From positions 20,460 to 84,459 of the forward strand of contig JBLWVL010000014.1 of assembly GCA_048268485.1 (NCBI GenBank): DNA of 64,000 nt. Direction: 5' to 3'. This document shows positions 33,460-43,332 of the stretch, in pieces. The stretch is from Oceanospirillum sp048268485 (GTDB taxonomy: Bacteria; Pseudomonadota; Gammaproteobacteria; Pseudomonadales; Halomonadaceae). The notes under the pieces are model-generated. The model had not been told where the DNA came from, did no database searches, and saw only the letters and a list, made by a program, of their open reading frames with translations. Numbering within the stretch: position 1 is the stretch's first letter; each line of letters starts with the position of its first letter. The position numbers and the translations under genes are program-made.

Positions 33460-35349
33460 ATGACGTTGAAAAACAAAGTGCTTGCAGTGGTGTTGCTGCC
33501 GGTGCTTTTAATTACGGTGACGCTGACGTTCATCAGCTACAAAGATCTTAAGGCAGAGCTTGTTAAGTCAGTGAGTACGGACACTCAACGCGTAGTCAGT
33601 GATCTCAGTATTACCATTCAGAGCTGGATGAAACAGAAAGCCAGTGTGGCAGAGTCTTTTGCATCGCTATCTTCTGGCCAGAATAATATTTTGCCCTTTC
33701 TTCAGCAGGCTGAAAAATCGGGTCATTATGACGTTTTCTACTTTGGTTGATCAGATGGTCGGGCGGTTTTTTCAGATGTAGAAATTCAGAAAATTCTTGA
33801 TAAAAAGGGGTTTGACCCAACTGCCCGTCCTTGGTATCAGGCCGCCGTGAGTGCTGGTAAAACAATTTTTACCGCACCGTATAAAGATGCCAGCTCTGGC
33901 GAGTTGATTATATCAGTGGCAACCCCTGCGCATATCAACGGCCGTTTTTTGGGTGTTGTTGGTGCTGATCTGAGCATGAACGAGGTACTGAGTACCGTTG
34001 AGTCAATCGATATGGGGCCGCATGGCTTTGTGATGTTGGTGGATGAGGCTGGTACTGTTATTGCCCATCCTAATGACGCCTTAAGGATGAAGCCGTTAAG
34101 CGATGTCGGGTCTGAGTTAAACCGAGACCTGGTTGATCGGTTAGCAGGAAATAACCAGATGGCGATCCTGCCGATCAAGGGTGTTGACCATATGATGCGC
34201 TTCGAGCGTGTGGGCGACTCTCGTTTCTATGTGGGTATCGCACTAAAGACAGGTAATGTGATGGCTCCTCTGTCTGATTTGCTTATAGCTAACAGCCTGG
34301 TATCTCTGATTCTGATTGTTGCGGCTGGTGTGGTTAGTATGTGGATGGTTGGGCGTGTGATGAAGCCGTTACATGCCATAGGTTCTGCCCTGGAAGAGAT
34401 TGCTCAGGGGGAAGGTGATCTGACAAAACGCCTGACGGTCGATACTAAAGATGAAATTGGCTCACTGGCGGAGCACTTTAATCATTTTGTTAATTCGATG
34501 CATAGAATTATTCAGGATATTTCTATTCTGTCTAAAGACCTGCGCCATACTGCTGAGGAAAGTGCCAAAGTCGCTAAGCGTACCAGCGATGATGTGCAGA
34601 CTCAGATGTCAGAGGTATCTATGGTTGCTGCTGCTGTCGAAGAGATGGCAACAGCGACCCAGGAGATTGCTGGTAATGCGGAAAATACGGCTGCTGCTGC
34701 TCAGGCATGTGCAGACAATAGTCGCGATGGCCAATTAGTTGTTTCAAATACACGGGAAGCAATTCAGGGATTGTCAGGCCAGGTTCAGGATGCCGGTGTT
34801 GTTATCGATCGCCTGAGTGAGCACTCTCAAGGTATTAGCTCGATACTTTCGACCATTCAGGGTATTGCTGAGCAGACGAACCTGTTGGCACTCAATGCGG
34901 CGATTGAGGCTGCCCGGGCTGGTGAGCAAGGGCGGGGCTTTGCTGTGGTTGCTGATGAGGTACGTGTTCTGTCTCAACGTACTCACGAGTCTACTGAAGA
35001 GATTCAGCAGATGATTGGCAGTTTGCAGAAAGCATCTGAAGAAGCGGTTGAGTTGATGTCGGTAAGTCGGCAGCAAGCGGAAGATACCGTCGAAGAGGCT
35101 CATAATGCCTATGAGAAGCTGCTGAGTATTACAGAGGCAATTGCTGGTATCAGCGATATGTCGACTCAAACTGCCGCGGCTACAGAAGAGCAAACCCAGG
35201 TTAACCACAGTATTTCTGAGAATACCCTGAGGATTCGTGATATTGCCACTCAGCTTTCAGATGAGTCTGACCAGTCCCGTGCCCGTGCATCGGAATTGAA
35301 TACCCTTGCCGAAAGTCTTCATGATCAGGTTAAACGTTTTAAGCTATAG
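33460..35349 (+). pseudogene. Double-Cache chemoreceptor gene interrupted by an in-frame TGA
   Basis: A 630-codon frame for a methyl-accepting chemotaxis protein: membrane helix at 8-28, dCache_1 sensor, second membrane helix near codon 280, HAMP (EEIAQGEGDLTKRLT), and signalling domain with GIAEQTNLLALNAAIEAARAG, ending KRFKL. A single TGA at 33748-33750 (codon 97) interrupts the dCache domain right after YFG. The frame resumes immediately with SDGRAVFSD, continuing to FDPTARPWYQAA and TAPYKDASSGE. No base is gained or lost, so this is a nonsense change, probably of a Gly or Arg codon. Unless read through or a sequencing error, no full receptor is made; restart at GTG 33847 would lack the first membrane helix. 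Confidence 0.88.
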
Positions 35350-35403
35350 GCCCAGATGCATAAACCTGTGTTATGACTTCTGATTAGCGACACTGTAATT
35401 ATT

Positions 35404-35437
35404 AGTCGGCTGCCATTTATGGGAGCCGGCTTTTTTT
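35404..35437 (+). terminator. Terminator after the split chemoreceptor gene
   Basis: AGTCGGCT and AGCCGGCT arms around a 12-base loop, followed by TTTTTTT. It abuts the end of the convergent DUF454 gene. Confidence 0.78.
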
Positions 35438-35938
35438 CTACCCGAAAAGAGATTGGGTGTCCGCTGAATAGCTGTTTTTTTGTTTGATTATTGTCTGCCT
35501 TGGGGGAGTATCCGGCATTGCGGTCTTTCCTGACAGTTTTTGCCAGCTCTGTTCTATCGTAGTATCCACTGGCTCTGAGCGGTGTTTCCAGACATACCAG
35601 AGTGCATAAAAAACGATGAAAATAACCAGAACTTTCAGCCACAAAGAGAAAGGGCGGAAAAGCAGAGGGTAACTCACCATGGTTAGCATCATTGTGGTCG
35701 ACAAAAGTTTTGCCTTGATTGGAATAACACGATCTGTCTCCCAGCTTTGTAACATTGAACCAAAGATCTTTTGTTTCAGTAGCCAGCGGTGAATTTTGTG
35801 TGAACCTTTGGAAAAAAAGAAAGCCGCCAGGATCACAAACGGTGTTGTGGGCAGAAGTGGCAGGACAACACCGACAGCACCCAGAATAAGTGCTAAAAAA
35901 CCTGCCGCTATAAATAGGGGTTTTCTGAACTTATCCAT
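35438..35938 (-). CDS. DUF454 (YbaN-like) inner-membrane protein
   Basis: A 166-residue protein with three or four membrane helices. The family signature is at the N-terminus: GFLALILGAVGVVLPLLPTTPFVILAAFFFSKGS (about residues 13-46), with the conserved G..LP.LPTTPF. A mid-region SWETDRVIP block follows, then two more helices around 80-115, and a polar C-terminal tail of about 40 residues longer than in E. coli YbaN. Function is unknown in all members. Monocistronic, convergent with the broken receptor gene. Confidence 0.85.
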   Translation of the reverse strand: MDKFRKPLFIAAGFLALILGAVGVVLPLLPTTPFVILAAFFFSKGSHKIHRWLLKQKIFGSMLQSWETDRVIPIKAKLLSTTMMLTMVSYPLLFRPFSLWLKVLVIFIVFYALWYVWKHRSEPVDTTIEQSWQKLSGKTAMPDTPPRQTIIKQKNSYSADTQSLFG

Positions 35939-36128
35939 AGAGTTCTCCTCTGGATATCAAAGAGGCGTGAGTATAAAGATAGGCCACATTGACTGTTTTT
36001 ATGCAAAAGATTAATCGATTGTGCGGCACTCACTAATTTCCCGGATAATATTGGCAGATATATTTACGGTGGCTTTGGCACAGTGTTGAATGAGGCCTGT
36101 TTAAGAAAGCAGGCCTTCAGAGCATACC

Positions 36129-36389
36129 TTAATCGTCCATCAGATCTTTGGTTTTTTCTACGGCTTCAGATGCGCCTTCTTTTGTGGAACAGGCAGCCCG
36201 TTCTGCAGCACATTTGGTCATACAGCCCATTTTTCCGAAGCTATCATCAAAGTAACGCACTTTGCAGCTGGCCTCGCAGGCTGTCTGTTTTAGTGAACAG
36301 CTGGCCTGGGCTGATATGGGTAGTAGAATCAGAGAAAGTGCTGTGCTGAGAATAAAGGCTGTGCGTTTATTGGGTCTGGCAAAGGGCAT
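36129..36389 (-). CDS. Small secreted protein with a symmetric six-cysteine pattern
   Basis: An 86-residue protein. A Sec signal peptide (TAFILSTALSLILLPISAQA, cleavage about residue 29) precedes a mature part of roughly 57 residues with six cysteines spaced C-x6-C-x3-C-x13-C-x3-C-x6-C, a mirror-symmetric arrangement. It suggests two antiparallel helices tied by disulfides. The tail is acidic and helical. No named family recognised. The ATG at 36389 has GGAG five to eight bases upstream; an earlier in-frame start lacks one. It should live in the periplasm. An inverted repeat TATACG/CGTATA lies at about 36422-36440. Confidence 0.78.
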   Translation of the reverse strand: MPFARPNKRTAFILSTALSLILLPISAQASCSLKQTACEASCKVRYFDDSFGKMGCMTKCAAERAACSTKEGASEAVEKTKDLMDD

Positions 36390-36558
36390 AAATACTCCAT
36401 CTCTTCTGGCTGCTGAATTTGTATACGACATAACGTATATTGAGCGGTTGATTATCGTAATTTATGTCACCTGAATTCAAGGTAAAATGGATGTAACTAT
36501 CTGACAACAAAAAAATTTTCTCAGTGAGTTCGCCTTACAATTAGATAGAGGGCTTTTT

Positions 36559-37359
36559 TTGACCATACAACCGAGTACTCTGAATCAGGGATGCACTGAA
36601 AATCATGAAAGTGACTTTAACCCTTCCCATGACTTTACATTGATCGCACAAAATAAGGCCTTTGTGGTGATTAACAAATCCCCCGGCGTTGATGTACATC
36701 GTGATGGTGATGAGCCCGGTATTACAGAAAAAGTTTCCGAGGCTTTGGGGGGCGTTAAACTTTATCTGGTTCATCGATTGGATAAGGTTACTTCCGGCCT
36801 CATGATTCTGGCAAAAGATGCTACTACATGTGCTGAATTAGCAGAACTGTTTCGCGAAAGGCAGGTAAACAAATACTATTTGGCAGTATCTGCGCGAAAG
36901 CCAGGCAAGAAACAGGGCTGGATTATTGGGGATATGGCTCGCTCCCGAAGAGGAAGCTGGAAACTGACAAGCGGTAAACAAAGCCCTGCCGTCACTCAGT
37001 TTTTCTCCTGCTCGCTGAAACCTGGGCACAGAGCTTTCTTGCTGAAGCCCCGCACAGGAAAAACGCATCAACTCAGGGTTGCGCTGAAAAGTATTGGCGC
37101 TCCGATATGTGGAGACCAACTTTATGATGATGCTGCGCTGGCTTCGATTGAGGAGCGGACTTATCTTCATGCTTATCAGCTGCACTTTAAGTGGCAGGGG
37201 AATTTACACCATTACAGTGCCTGGCCGCATCAGGGGGAACACTTTGCCTCGGATGATTTTAGCCGTTTAAGGGACGTTTGGTCTGAGCCTGATGGTTTAA
37301 CATGGCCTAAAGCTAAAGGAAGGCGTCAGACTCAGGTTGATCCCAACTTAAGGGATTAG
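36559..37359 (+). CDS. RluA-family RNA pseudouridine synthase
   Basis: A 266-residue enzyme. Catalytic motif YLVHRLDKVTSGLMILAKD (Asp in HRLDK near residue 75), preceded by FVVINKSPGVDVHRDGD and followed by KTHQLRVALKSIGAPICGD. This is the short RluA branch without an S4 domain (TIGR01621-like); the target uridine is not readable. The start is a TTG at 36559 with AGAGGG upstream, and no ATG occurs before the catalytic domain. The end of the protein is basic and Trp/Pro-rich. Confidence 0.87.
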   Translation: MTIQPSTLNQGCTENHESDFNPSHDFTLIAQNKAFVVINKSPGVDVHRDGDEPGITEKVSEALGGVKLYLVHRLDKVTSGLMILAKDATTCAELAELFRERQVNKYYLAVSARKPGKKQGWIIGDMARSRRGSWKLTSGKQSPAVTQFFSCSLKPGHRAFLLKPRTGKTHQLRVALKSIGAPICGDQLYDDAALASIEERTYLHAYQLHFKWQGNLHHYSAWPHQGEHFASDDFSRLRDVWSEPDGLTWPKAKGRRQTQVDPNLRD

Positions 37360-37395
37360 ATCTGATGGCTGTGTATGTAACTGGATGGAAGAATT

Positions 37396-37980
37396 TTGAC
37401 ATTATCATTACACCGGAAGCCTTTAGCCTGTCTTTTGACAGATAAGGTTTGTGAACCCCAGTTTTCACCTTTGATTATACGGGAGTTGACCCCCCGGGAT
37501 GCTGAGGCTTTTCATTACCTGCGTATTCGGTCTATCAATGCAGACCCTACCAGTTTCAGTGTACTGCTAGATGAGGAGGAATCGATGAGCGCCGCTCAGA
37601 TTCATTCTTTACTGGATCGTTTCTATCGGTCATCAAGTGCGGCGTTGTGGGGAGGTTTCTGTGCCGGATATCTGGCGGGTATGATTGGCCTGGAGCCGAA
37701 TCTTGGGCCTGTGAGGCAGCATAGTGGTATTGTGACCAGTTTGTGTGTTCTGCCTGAATACCGGGGGCAAAAAATAGCAATGGCACTGGCTGATCACCTT
37801 ATTGCTTATGCGCGGAAAAAACCACAGCTGGAGTCTCTGGTGCTCGAGGTGAGTGAAACAGCTGTAGCCGCTATCCGCTTGTACCGGAAAGCGGGGTTCG
37901 AAGAGAGCGGTCGTGAGCCAAAAGCTCTGGCTTTTGGAGATCAGCGCTTTGACCTGATCCGGATGCATATGTCCGTTTGA
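37396..37980 (+). CDS. GNAT-family N-acetyltransferase
   Basis: A 194-residue acetyltransferase. The acetyl-CoA loop is visible as VTSLCVLPEYRGQKIAMALADHLI (motif A, R/Q-x-x-G/A), followed by LVLEVSETAVAAIRLYRKAGFEESGREP (motif B and the usual A..LY.K.GF). The start appears to be TTG at 37396; the true start is uncertain and could be further in, before LIIRELTPRDAEAF. It follows the pseudouridine synthase by 36 bases and is probably co-transcribed. Substrate unknown. Confidence 0.82.
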   Translation: MTLSLHRKPLACLLTDKVCEPQFSPLIIRELTPRDAEAFHYLRIRSINADPTSFSVLLDEEESMSAAQIHSLLDRFYRSSSAALWGGFCAGYLAGMIGLEPNLGPVRQHSGIVTSLCVLPEYRGQKIAMALADHLIAYARKKPQLESLVLEVSETAVAAIRLYRKAGFEESGREPKALAFGDQRFDLIRMHMSV

Positions 37981-38034
37981 CCGGAGAGCTATTGTTCATG
38001 GCCTCTGAAGATAAATACTGATATTCAGTACTCT

Positions 38035-39663
38035 TTAAAACCTGAAGCGTGCCACCAGAGCATTGAGTTGTTTTGCAAGTTGTGTCAGTTGGGTACTGTT
38101 CTCCGTTGTTTGGTCTGATGTCTGAGTTGATTCATCTGACATGGTATTAATTGCCATAATACTGTGTTCAATTTCATGGGCAACAGCCGTTTGCTCTTCA
38201 CTGGCGCTGGCGATTTGATCATTCATCGCGGTGATCTGGTCGACAGCGTCTGATATCGCACTCAAAGCATCATTGGCTGCTTCTGCCTGCAGGACAGTCT
38301 GTTCCGCCTGTTCACAGCTTTTCTGCATCAGGTTTGCAGCATTGTCTGTGTCTTCCTGTAAAGCAGATATAATCTGTTGGATCTCTTCAGTTGCTTCCCG
38401 GGTACGACCTGCCAGATTACGAACTTCGTCGGCGACGACGGCAAACCCTCTTCCCTGTTCGCCAGCACGGGCTGCTTCAATTGCTGCATTGAGCGCCAGA
38501 AGGTTAGTTTGTTCGGCAATCGCCTGAATTACATTGATCATGCCCGTGATGTTCTCAGATTGCTCTTCCAGTTTTCGGACAGCAGACATGGCACTGTTGA
38601 TGTCGTCTGAAAGACCTCTGATGTCATGTCGCGTTCCGTCAACAACTTTGTGTCCTTCTTCGGATACCTGACTGGCTGTTTGTGCTGCCTGAGCCGCTTC
38701 CGCCGTGTTTTTGGCCACATCAGCCACCGTTGTCACCATTTCGTTAATGGCGGTTGCTGCCCGGTTTGTCTCCTGAGCCTGACGATTGAGCCTATGATCA
38801 TTTTCGCTTGCGATCTGATTCATTTTTTCTGAAGTGTGGTTCAGGCTATGGCTGGTGTCTGCCATTTGCTGAACCATCTCCCGAATACGGTTGGTAAAGC
38901 GGTTAAAAGCGCGGGAGAGATGAGTGATTTCATCGTTACCACTTTCATCCAGGCGTGCTGTCAGGTCACCATCGCCACGGGCAATCTCATCCATGGCTTC
39001 ATTAACGTGATCCATCCGGCTTTGTATGACATTGCGATAGACCAGCCAGAATGCCATCAGTACCACCAGTAACAAGGAAACCATTAAGCCGGTAATTTTA
39101 AGGCTGGATTGAAAGCCTGCTGCAAGTGAATCTGTAATATCGGTTGTGATTTCAAGTACGCCACGAATACCACCGGTCAGGTTGTCGGAGACAGAAACCC
39201 GGATCAGAGTGCGGCCATTCTTCTCTACTCTTTCAACCACTGTGGCATTCGGGTTTTGTGTTAGTGTTTCCCAGGCTTTTTGTTCAGAACGATTAAGCTG
39301 AAGGTTGGCTTGATCAGAGAAAGGGTGATGGCTATAGAGCTTAAGTGTCAGGCCTGTATTTTTTATCAGATCGCTTAAGTCGTTAAGCATAATCTCAGGT
39401 GAGGGGATTCTGTCACTGTGATCTTTGTAGTTACGGTCAGGTTTCAGCTCTCCTGAAATTATCGCCTTATTGGTAACATTCTCAGTGTAGTACTGCCTCA
39501 GCACTTTAAATTGGTTTGCTGTTGAGAGAGAGCTTTCTGTAACCCCGGCAATGATGGTCTCACTCATCTGTTTCGGGATGAATAACACAAGAATTAGCAC
39601 GATAACGGCGATCAGGGTGATAATAGGGATCGCCATTTTGCCAAACAGACCTAAATTTCTCAT
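38035..39663 (-). CDS. Methyl-accepting chemotaxis protein with DUF3365/Tll0287-like sensor
   Basis: A 542-residue chemoreceptor with a membrane helix at about 9-31. The periplasmic domain has FKVLRQYYTENV, RIPSPEIMLNDLSDLI and LKLYSHHPF, matching the DUF3365 (Tll0287-like) pattern; it lacks a CxxCH haem motif. A second membrane helix lies near 190-212, then HAMP (ARGDGDLTARLDESG) and a full signalling domain with the conserved tip. It ends LVARFRF without a CheR-binding pentapeptide. I chose the ATG at 39663, which follows GAAGGA. Ligand unknown; relatives are proposed redox or gas sensors. Confidence 0.92.
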   Translation of the reverse strand: MRNLGLFGKMAIPIITLIAVIVLILVLFIPKQMSETIIAGVTESSLSTANQFKVLRQYYTENVTNKAIISGELKPDRNYKDHSDRIPSPEIMLNDLSDLIKNTGLTLKLYSHHPFSDQANLQLNRSEQKAWETLTQNPNATVVERVEKNGRTLIRVSVSDNLTGGIRGVLEITTDITDSLAAGFQSSLKITGLMVSLLLVVLMAFWLVYRNVIQSRMDHVNEAMDEIARGDGDLTARLDESGNDEITHLSRAFNRFTNRIREMVQQMADTSHSLNHTSEKMNQIASENDHRLNRQAQETNRAATAINEMVTTVADVAKNTAEAAQAAQTASQVSEEGHKVVDGTRHDIRGLSDDINSAMSAVRKLEEQSENITGMINVIQAIAEQTNLLALNAAIEAARAGEQGRGFAVVADEVRNLAGRTREATEEIQQIISALQEDTDNAANLMQKSCEQAEQTVLQAEAANDALSAISDAVDQITAMNDQIASASEEQTAVAHEIEHSIMAINTMSDESTQTSDQTTENSTQLTQLAKQLNALVARFRF

Positions 39664-39934
39664 CAGAAGTCCTTCATTATCAATGTATATTCCCTGCAAT
39701 TGATACAGCTTGAGTTGTTTTTATCGGTGGTGAGCCGTGCCCTGAGTGCTGTTCTAATGTGAGGGCTGCCTGTATTATCAACCCCGAGCCGAAAAGCATA
39801 AAGTAATCGTTTGTATACGGTTAATAATTTTTTCCTGATCAAACACGATACTTTGCACTGCTTGGCGGCTTGCTGTAAAATTCCGCCCCCTTTCTTTTTC
39901 TGGCCCATCAACACTGCAACAGTCTGAGGTATGC

Positions 39935-41491
39935 ATGGACTCCACGCGCTATTTGACGCCTGCTCAAATGAAAAATGATGTTTTGTCCGGTTTAACGGTT
40001 GCTCTAGCCCTGGTGCCGGAGGCGGTGGCATTTGCCTTTGTTGCCGGTGTTGAGCCTTTGGTTGGTCTTTATGCTGCCTTTATGGTTGGCCTGGTGACAG
40101 CTTGTATCGGTGGTCGTCCGGGAATGATCTCCGGTGCAACGGGTGCCCTGGCCGTTGTGATGGTTTCTTTAGTGGCTCAGCATGGTGTCGAATACCTGTT
40201 TGCTGCAGTCGTGCTGATGGGGATCTTTCAGGTTTTGGCTGGGGTCTTCCGGCTGGGTAAGTTTATCCGCATGGTGCCTCACCCGGTGATGCTCGGCTTT
40301 GTAAATGGTCTTGCCATTGTGATCTTTCTGGCTCAGTTGGGACAGTTTAAGGTTAAAAATGAAAATGGTGATATGGCCTGGATGTCCGGCGAGCCCATGA
40401 TGATTATGGCTGTGCTTATTCTTCTGACGATGGCCATTATTCATTTTCTGCCTAAACTGACAAAGGCGATACCATCATCCTTGGCCGCTATTGTGACGGT
40501 GACATTGATCGTGATCTTTATGGGCCTGGATGCGCGCTCTGTTCAGAATGTTCTGGCGGATATGACCAATGACCCTCTGGCCTCTATCGCAGGCGGTTTT
40601 CCTGAATTCCATATTCCTATGGTGCCTATGTCGCTGGAAACACTCTGGATTATCCTTCCTTACTCTCTGATTCTGGCTGCGGTTGGTTTAATTGAATCGT
40701 TACTGACGTTAAGTCTGATCGATGAAATGACCGAAACCCGGGGACGGGGTAACAAAGAGTGTGTTGGTCAGGGAACAGCAAATATTCTGACAGGCTTCTT
40801 CGGTGGTATGGGCGGCTGTGCCATGATTGGTCAGAGTATGATCAACATTAATTCCGGTGGTCGTGGACGCCTGTCTGGTATTACCGCTGCAGTTTTTCTG
40901 TTGTTGTTTATTCTGTTTGCTTCCTCTCTGATTGAGATGATTCCGGTGGCCGCGCTGGTTGGTGTGATGTTCATGGTTGTGATTGGTACCTTCGAGTGGG
41001 CCAGTTTGCGTATGATGGGCAAAATCCCTAAGTCAGATGCTTTTATTATTGTACTGGTATCAGGGGTTACTGTAGTGACCGACCTGGCGATTGCGGTGAT
41101 TGTGGGTGTGATTGTTTCAGCGCTTATTTTTGCCTGGCAGCATGCCAAGCATATTCAGGTTCGTGTTATCGAAGAGGATGATAAACACCGCGTTTATGAG
41201 CTGACCGGCCCGTTGTTTTTCGCATCGATCAATAACTTTCGTGAGCAGTTTGACCCGAAGAATGACCCTCAGGATGTGGTGTTGGACTTCCGGAATTCTC
41301 GTGTAAGTGATCACTCGGCACTGGAAGCGATCGATACACTGGCGGAAAAATATATTGCCGCGGGTAAAACGTTGCATCTGCGTCACCTGAGTGGTGAGTG
41401 CCGTGATTTGCTGCAGAAAGCAGGCGATCTGGTTGAGGTTAATGTGATTGAAGATCCGACATATCATGTTGCCAGCGACAAATTGGCATAA
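39935..41491 (+). CDS. SulP-family anion transporter with STAS domain
   Basis: A 518-residue transporter. The N-terminal 400 residues form about 12-14 membrane helices starting with SGLTVALALVPEAVAFAFVAGVEPLVGLYAAF (the SLC26/SulP signature). The GGMGGCAMIGQSMININSGGRGRLSG block is typical. A cytoplasmic STAS domain follows from about 430 (YELTGPLFFASINNF...VVLDFRNSRVSDHSALEAID). Substrates in the family include sulfate, bicarbonate and dicarboxylates. This short-loop type with GGMGGCAMIGQ is often sodium-dependent bicarbonate or sulfate uptake, but the substrate is not decidable here. Confidence 0.92.
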   Translation: MDSTRYLTPAQMKNDVLSGLTVALALVPEAVAFAFVAGVEPLVGLYAAFMVGLVTACIGGRPGMISGATGALAVVMVSLVAQHGVEYLFAAVVLMGIFQVLAGVFRLGKFIRMVPHPVMLGFVNGLAIVIFLAQLGQFKVKNENGDMAWMSGEPMMIMAVLILLTMAIIHFLPKLTKAIPSSLAAIVTVTLIVIFMGLDARSVQNVLADMTNDPLASIAGGFPEFHIPMVPMSLETLWIILPYSLILAAVGLIESLLTLSLIDEMTETRGRGNKECVGQGTANILTGFFGGMGGCAMIGQSMININSGGRGRLSGITAAVFLLLFILFASSLIEMIPVAALVGVMFMVVIGTFEWASLRMMGKIPKSDAFIIVLVSGVTVVTDLAIAVIVGVIVSALIFAWQHAKHIQVRVIEEDDKHRVYELTGPLFFASINNFREQFDPKNDPQDVVLDFRNSRVSDHSALEAIDTLAEKYIAAGKTLHLRHLSGECRDLLQKAGDLVEVNVIEDPTYHVASDKLA

Positions 41492-41507
41492 TCTCTTTGA
41501 CCTGTGA

Positions 41508-42305
41508 ATGCTAATGATCCGGGAAGATACGTTATCGGGGGCGTCAGGCTCCCTTAGCCAAAACGGGCAGGATGAGATCCTGCCCATTTTGTATCAGGAT
41601 GAATATCTTGTGGCTATCCATAAACCATCGGGTTTACTGGTTCACCGGAGTCCTATTGACCGTCACGAAACCCGGTTTGCTGTCCAGATGCTTAGGGATC
41701 AGATTGGTTGTAAGGTTTATCCGGTACATCGGTTGGATAAGCCGACTTCGGGGGTGCTCATTTTTGCCTTAAGCTCTGAAATTGCCAGAAAACTGGGTGA
41801 GCAGATGATGGCTCACCAGATGGATAAGACCTATCTGGCAGTGGTGCGTGGTTTTGCGCCGGAATATGGCGAAATTGACCATGCTTTGGTTGAGGAACCT
41901 GATAAGCGGGTGAAAGGCTCGAGGAAGAGTGAGCCGCAACCGGCTTTCAGCCGTTATCGCTGTCTGGCAACCGCCGAGCTGAATGTGAGTATTGAGCGCT
42001 ATCCTCAGAGCCGGTTCTCCCTGGTAGAGGTTAAGCCGGAGACCGGCCGTCGACACCAGATCCGACGACATCTGAAGCATATTAACCACCCTATAATAGG
42101 TGATGCAAAGCATGGTCGCGGGCGTTATAACCGGTACTTTAAAGAACACCTTGAGAGTAACCGTTTGCTTCTTGCCGCAATTTCGATTCGCTTTGCCCAC
42201 CCTGTCTCCGGAGATTCCCTCGAGATTGCCGCGCCTCTGGAGGCCTCTATGCAGCATATTATGTTGCGTCTGGGCTGGGGGTGGTGGGTAAAACAATACA
42301 GTTGA
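41508..42305 (+). CDS. truC: tRNA pseudouridine(65) synthase
   Basis: A 265-residue RluA-family enzyme. It has LPILYQDEYLVAIHKPSGLLVHRSPID near residues 26-52, catalytic VHRLDKPTSGVLIFAL, KTYLAVVRGF, GRRHQIRRHLKHINHPIIGD and GRGRYNR...NRLLLAA, which together are specific to TruC. TruC makes pseudouridine 65 in tRNA-Ile and tRNA-Asp. The start ATG lies 16 bases after the SulP gene stop. The next gene, tcdA, also modifies tRNA. Confidence 0.92.
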   Translation: MLMIREDTLSGASGSLSQNGQDEILPILYQDEYLVAIHKPSGLLVHRSPIDRHETRFAVQMLRDQIGCKVYPVHRLDKPTSGVLIFALSSEIARKLGEQMMAHQMDKTYLAVVRGFAPEYGEIDHALVEEPDKRVKGSRKSEPQPAFSRYRCLATAELNVSIERYPQSRFSLVEVKPETGRRHQIRRHLKHINHPIIGDAKHGRGRYNRYFKEHLESNRLLLAAISIRFAHPVSGDSLEIAAPLEASMQHIMLRLGWGWWVKQYS

Positions 42306-42357
42306 TGCCGGTTTTTATTTCTGTTTACGACCGTTTAAAAAGCACAGAGTTACACTA

Positions 42358-43188
42358 ATGAATGATGATTATGGCTTTCGCTTTGGTGGGATTTCCCGCT
42401 TGTATGGCGCTGTGGCGGCAACCGCTTTTGCTGACGCTCATGTGGCGGTTGTGGGTATCGGTGGTGTTGGATCCTGGGGGGCGGAAGCGCTGGCCCGTAG
42501 TGGTATCGGCAAAATTACACTGATTGATCTGGATGATATCTGCACGTCCAACATTAACCGTCAGATTCATGCGATGGACGGTCAGGTGGGGCGACCAAAA
42601 GTTGAGTCTATGGCAGAGCGAATTAAAGCAATTAACCCGACTTGTGAGGTGAATGCGATCTCTGCTTTTGTGACTGAAAAGAATGTTGCTGAGCTTATGC
42701 TGAAAGAGTTCGATTATGTGCTGGATGCCATCGATTCGGTGAAGCATAAATGCGCAATGATCGCATACTGCCGCCGTAATAAGATTCCGCTGATTACCAT
42801 TGGTGGTGCTGGCGGTCAGACAGACCCCCTGCAGATTAAGGTTGCTGATCTGAGCAAAACCGAGCAGGACCCTCTGTTGGCCAAAACCCGCAATCAGTTA
42901 CGTCGTCAGTACGGTTTCCCCTCCAACCTGAAGCGGCGCTTTTCGGTCGAAGCGGTTTACTCAACGGAACAGCTGGTTTATCCGTCCGGTGATGGTGAGG
43001 TATGTCACCAGAAACCAGATAATGGTGAATCTGCCCGGTTGGACTGTCGTAGTGGCTTTGGGGCTGTCACCGTCGTAACGGGGGCCTTTGCTTTTGTCGC
43101 TGTATCACGCATTTTGAAAAAAATTGCATCCAAAGCGCAGCGTAGAGCAGATGAGGAAAGAATAACAAGTCCTGATTGTGCTGAATAA
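42358..43188 (+). CDS. tcdA: tRNA threonylcarbamoyladenosine dehydratase
   Basis: A 276-residue E1-like ATP-dependent enzyme that cyclises the t6A37 side chain of tRNA to ct6A. Rossmann-type nucleotide site VVGIGGVGSWGAEALARSGIGKITLIDLDD, then NINRQIHA, the Asp in DYVLDAIDSVKHK, and GGAGGQTDPLQI. C-terminal membrane-touching helix AVTVVTGAFAFVAVSRIL. It resembles E. coli CsdL/TcdA closely. 52 bases after truC, likely co-transcribed. The CsdA/CsdE partners are not in the window. Confidence 0.94.
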   Translation: MNDDYGFRFGGISRLYGAVAATAFADAHVAVVGIGGVGSWGAEALARSGIGKITLIDLDDICTSNINRQIHAMDGQVGRPKVESMAERIKAINPTCEVNAISAFVTEKNVAELMLKEFDYVLDAIDSVKHKCAMIAYCRRNKIPLITIGGAGGQTDPLQIKVADLSKTEQDPLLAKTRNQLRRQYGFPSNLKRRFSVEAVYSTEQLVYPSGDGEVCHQKPDNGESARLDCRSGFGAVTVVTGAFAFVAVSRILKKIASKAQRRADEERITSPDCAE

Positions 43189-43332
43189 AGCGTTAAACAA
43201 AAACACAGGAGCGTTTAGGGAAGATTTTGGTTTTACGCTTGTGCTGTTCCAGGCTTGTACATACCATCGGAGCAGTTTTTAAGTACGGTGCTTTGTTTGC
43301 ATTTAAGCACCGGGTGTCCCTGGAGTTCTTTT

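Noticed and set aside
33748..33750. TGA as a selenocysteine codon in the receptor
   Set aside because: No SECIS-like hairpin stands out just after it, and chemoreceptor Cache domains do not use selenocysteine; Gly or Arg is expected.
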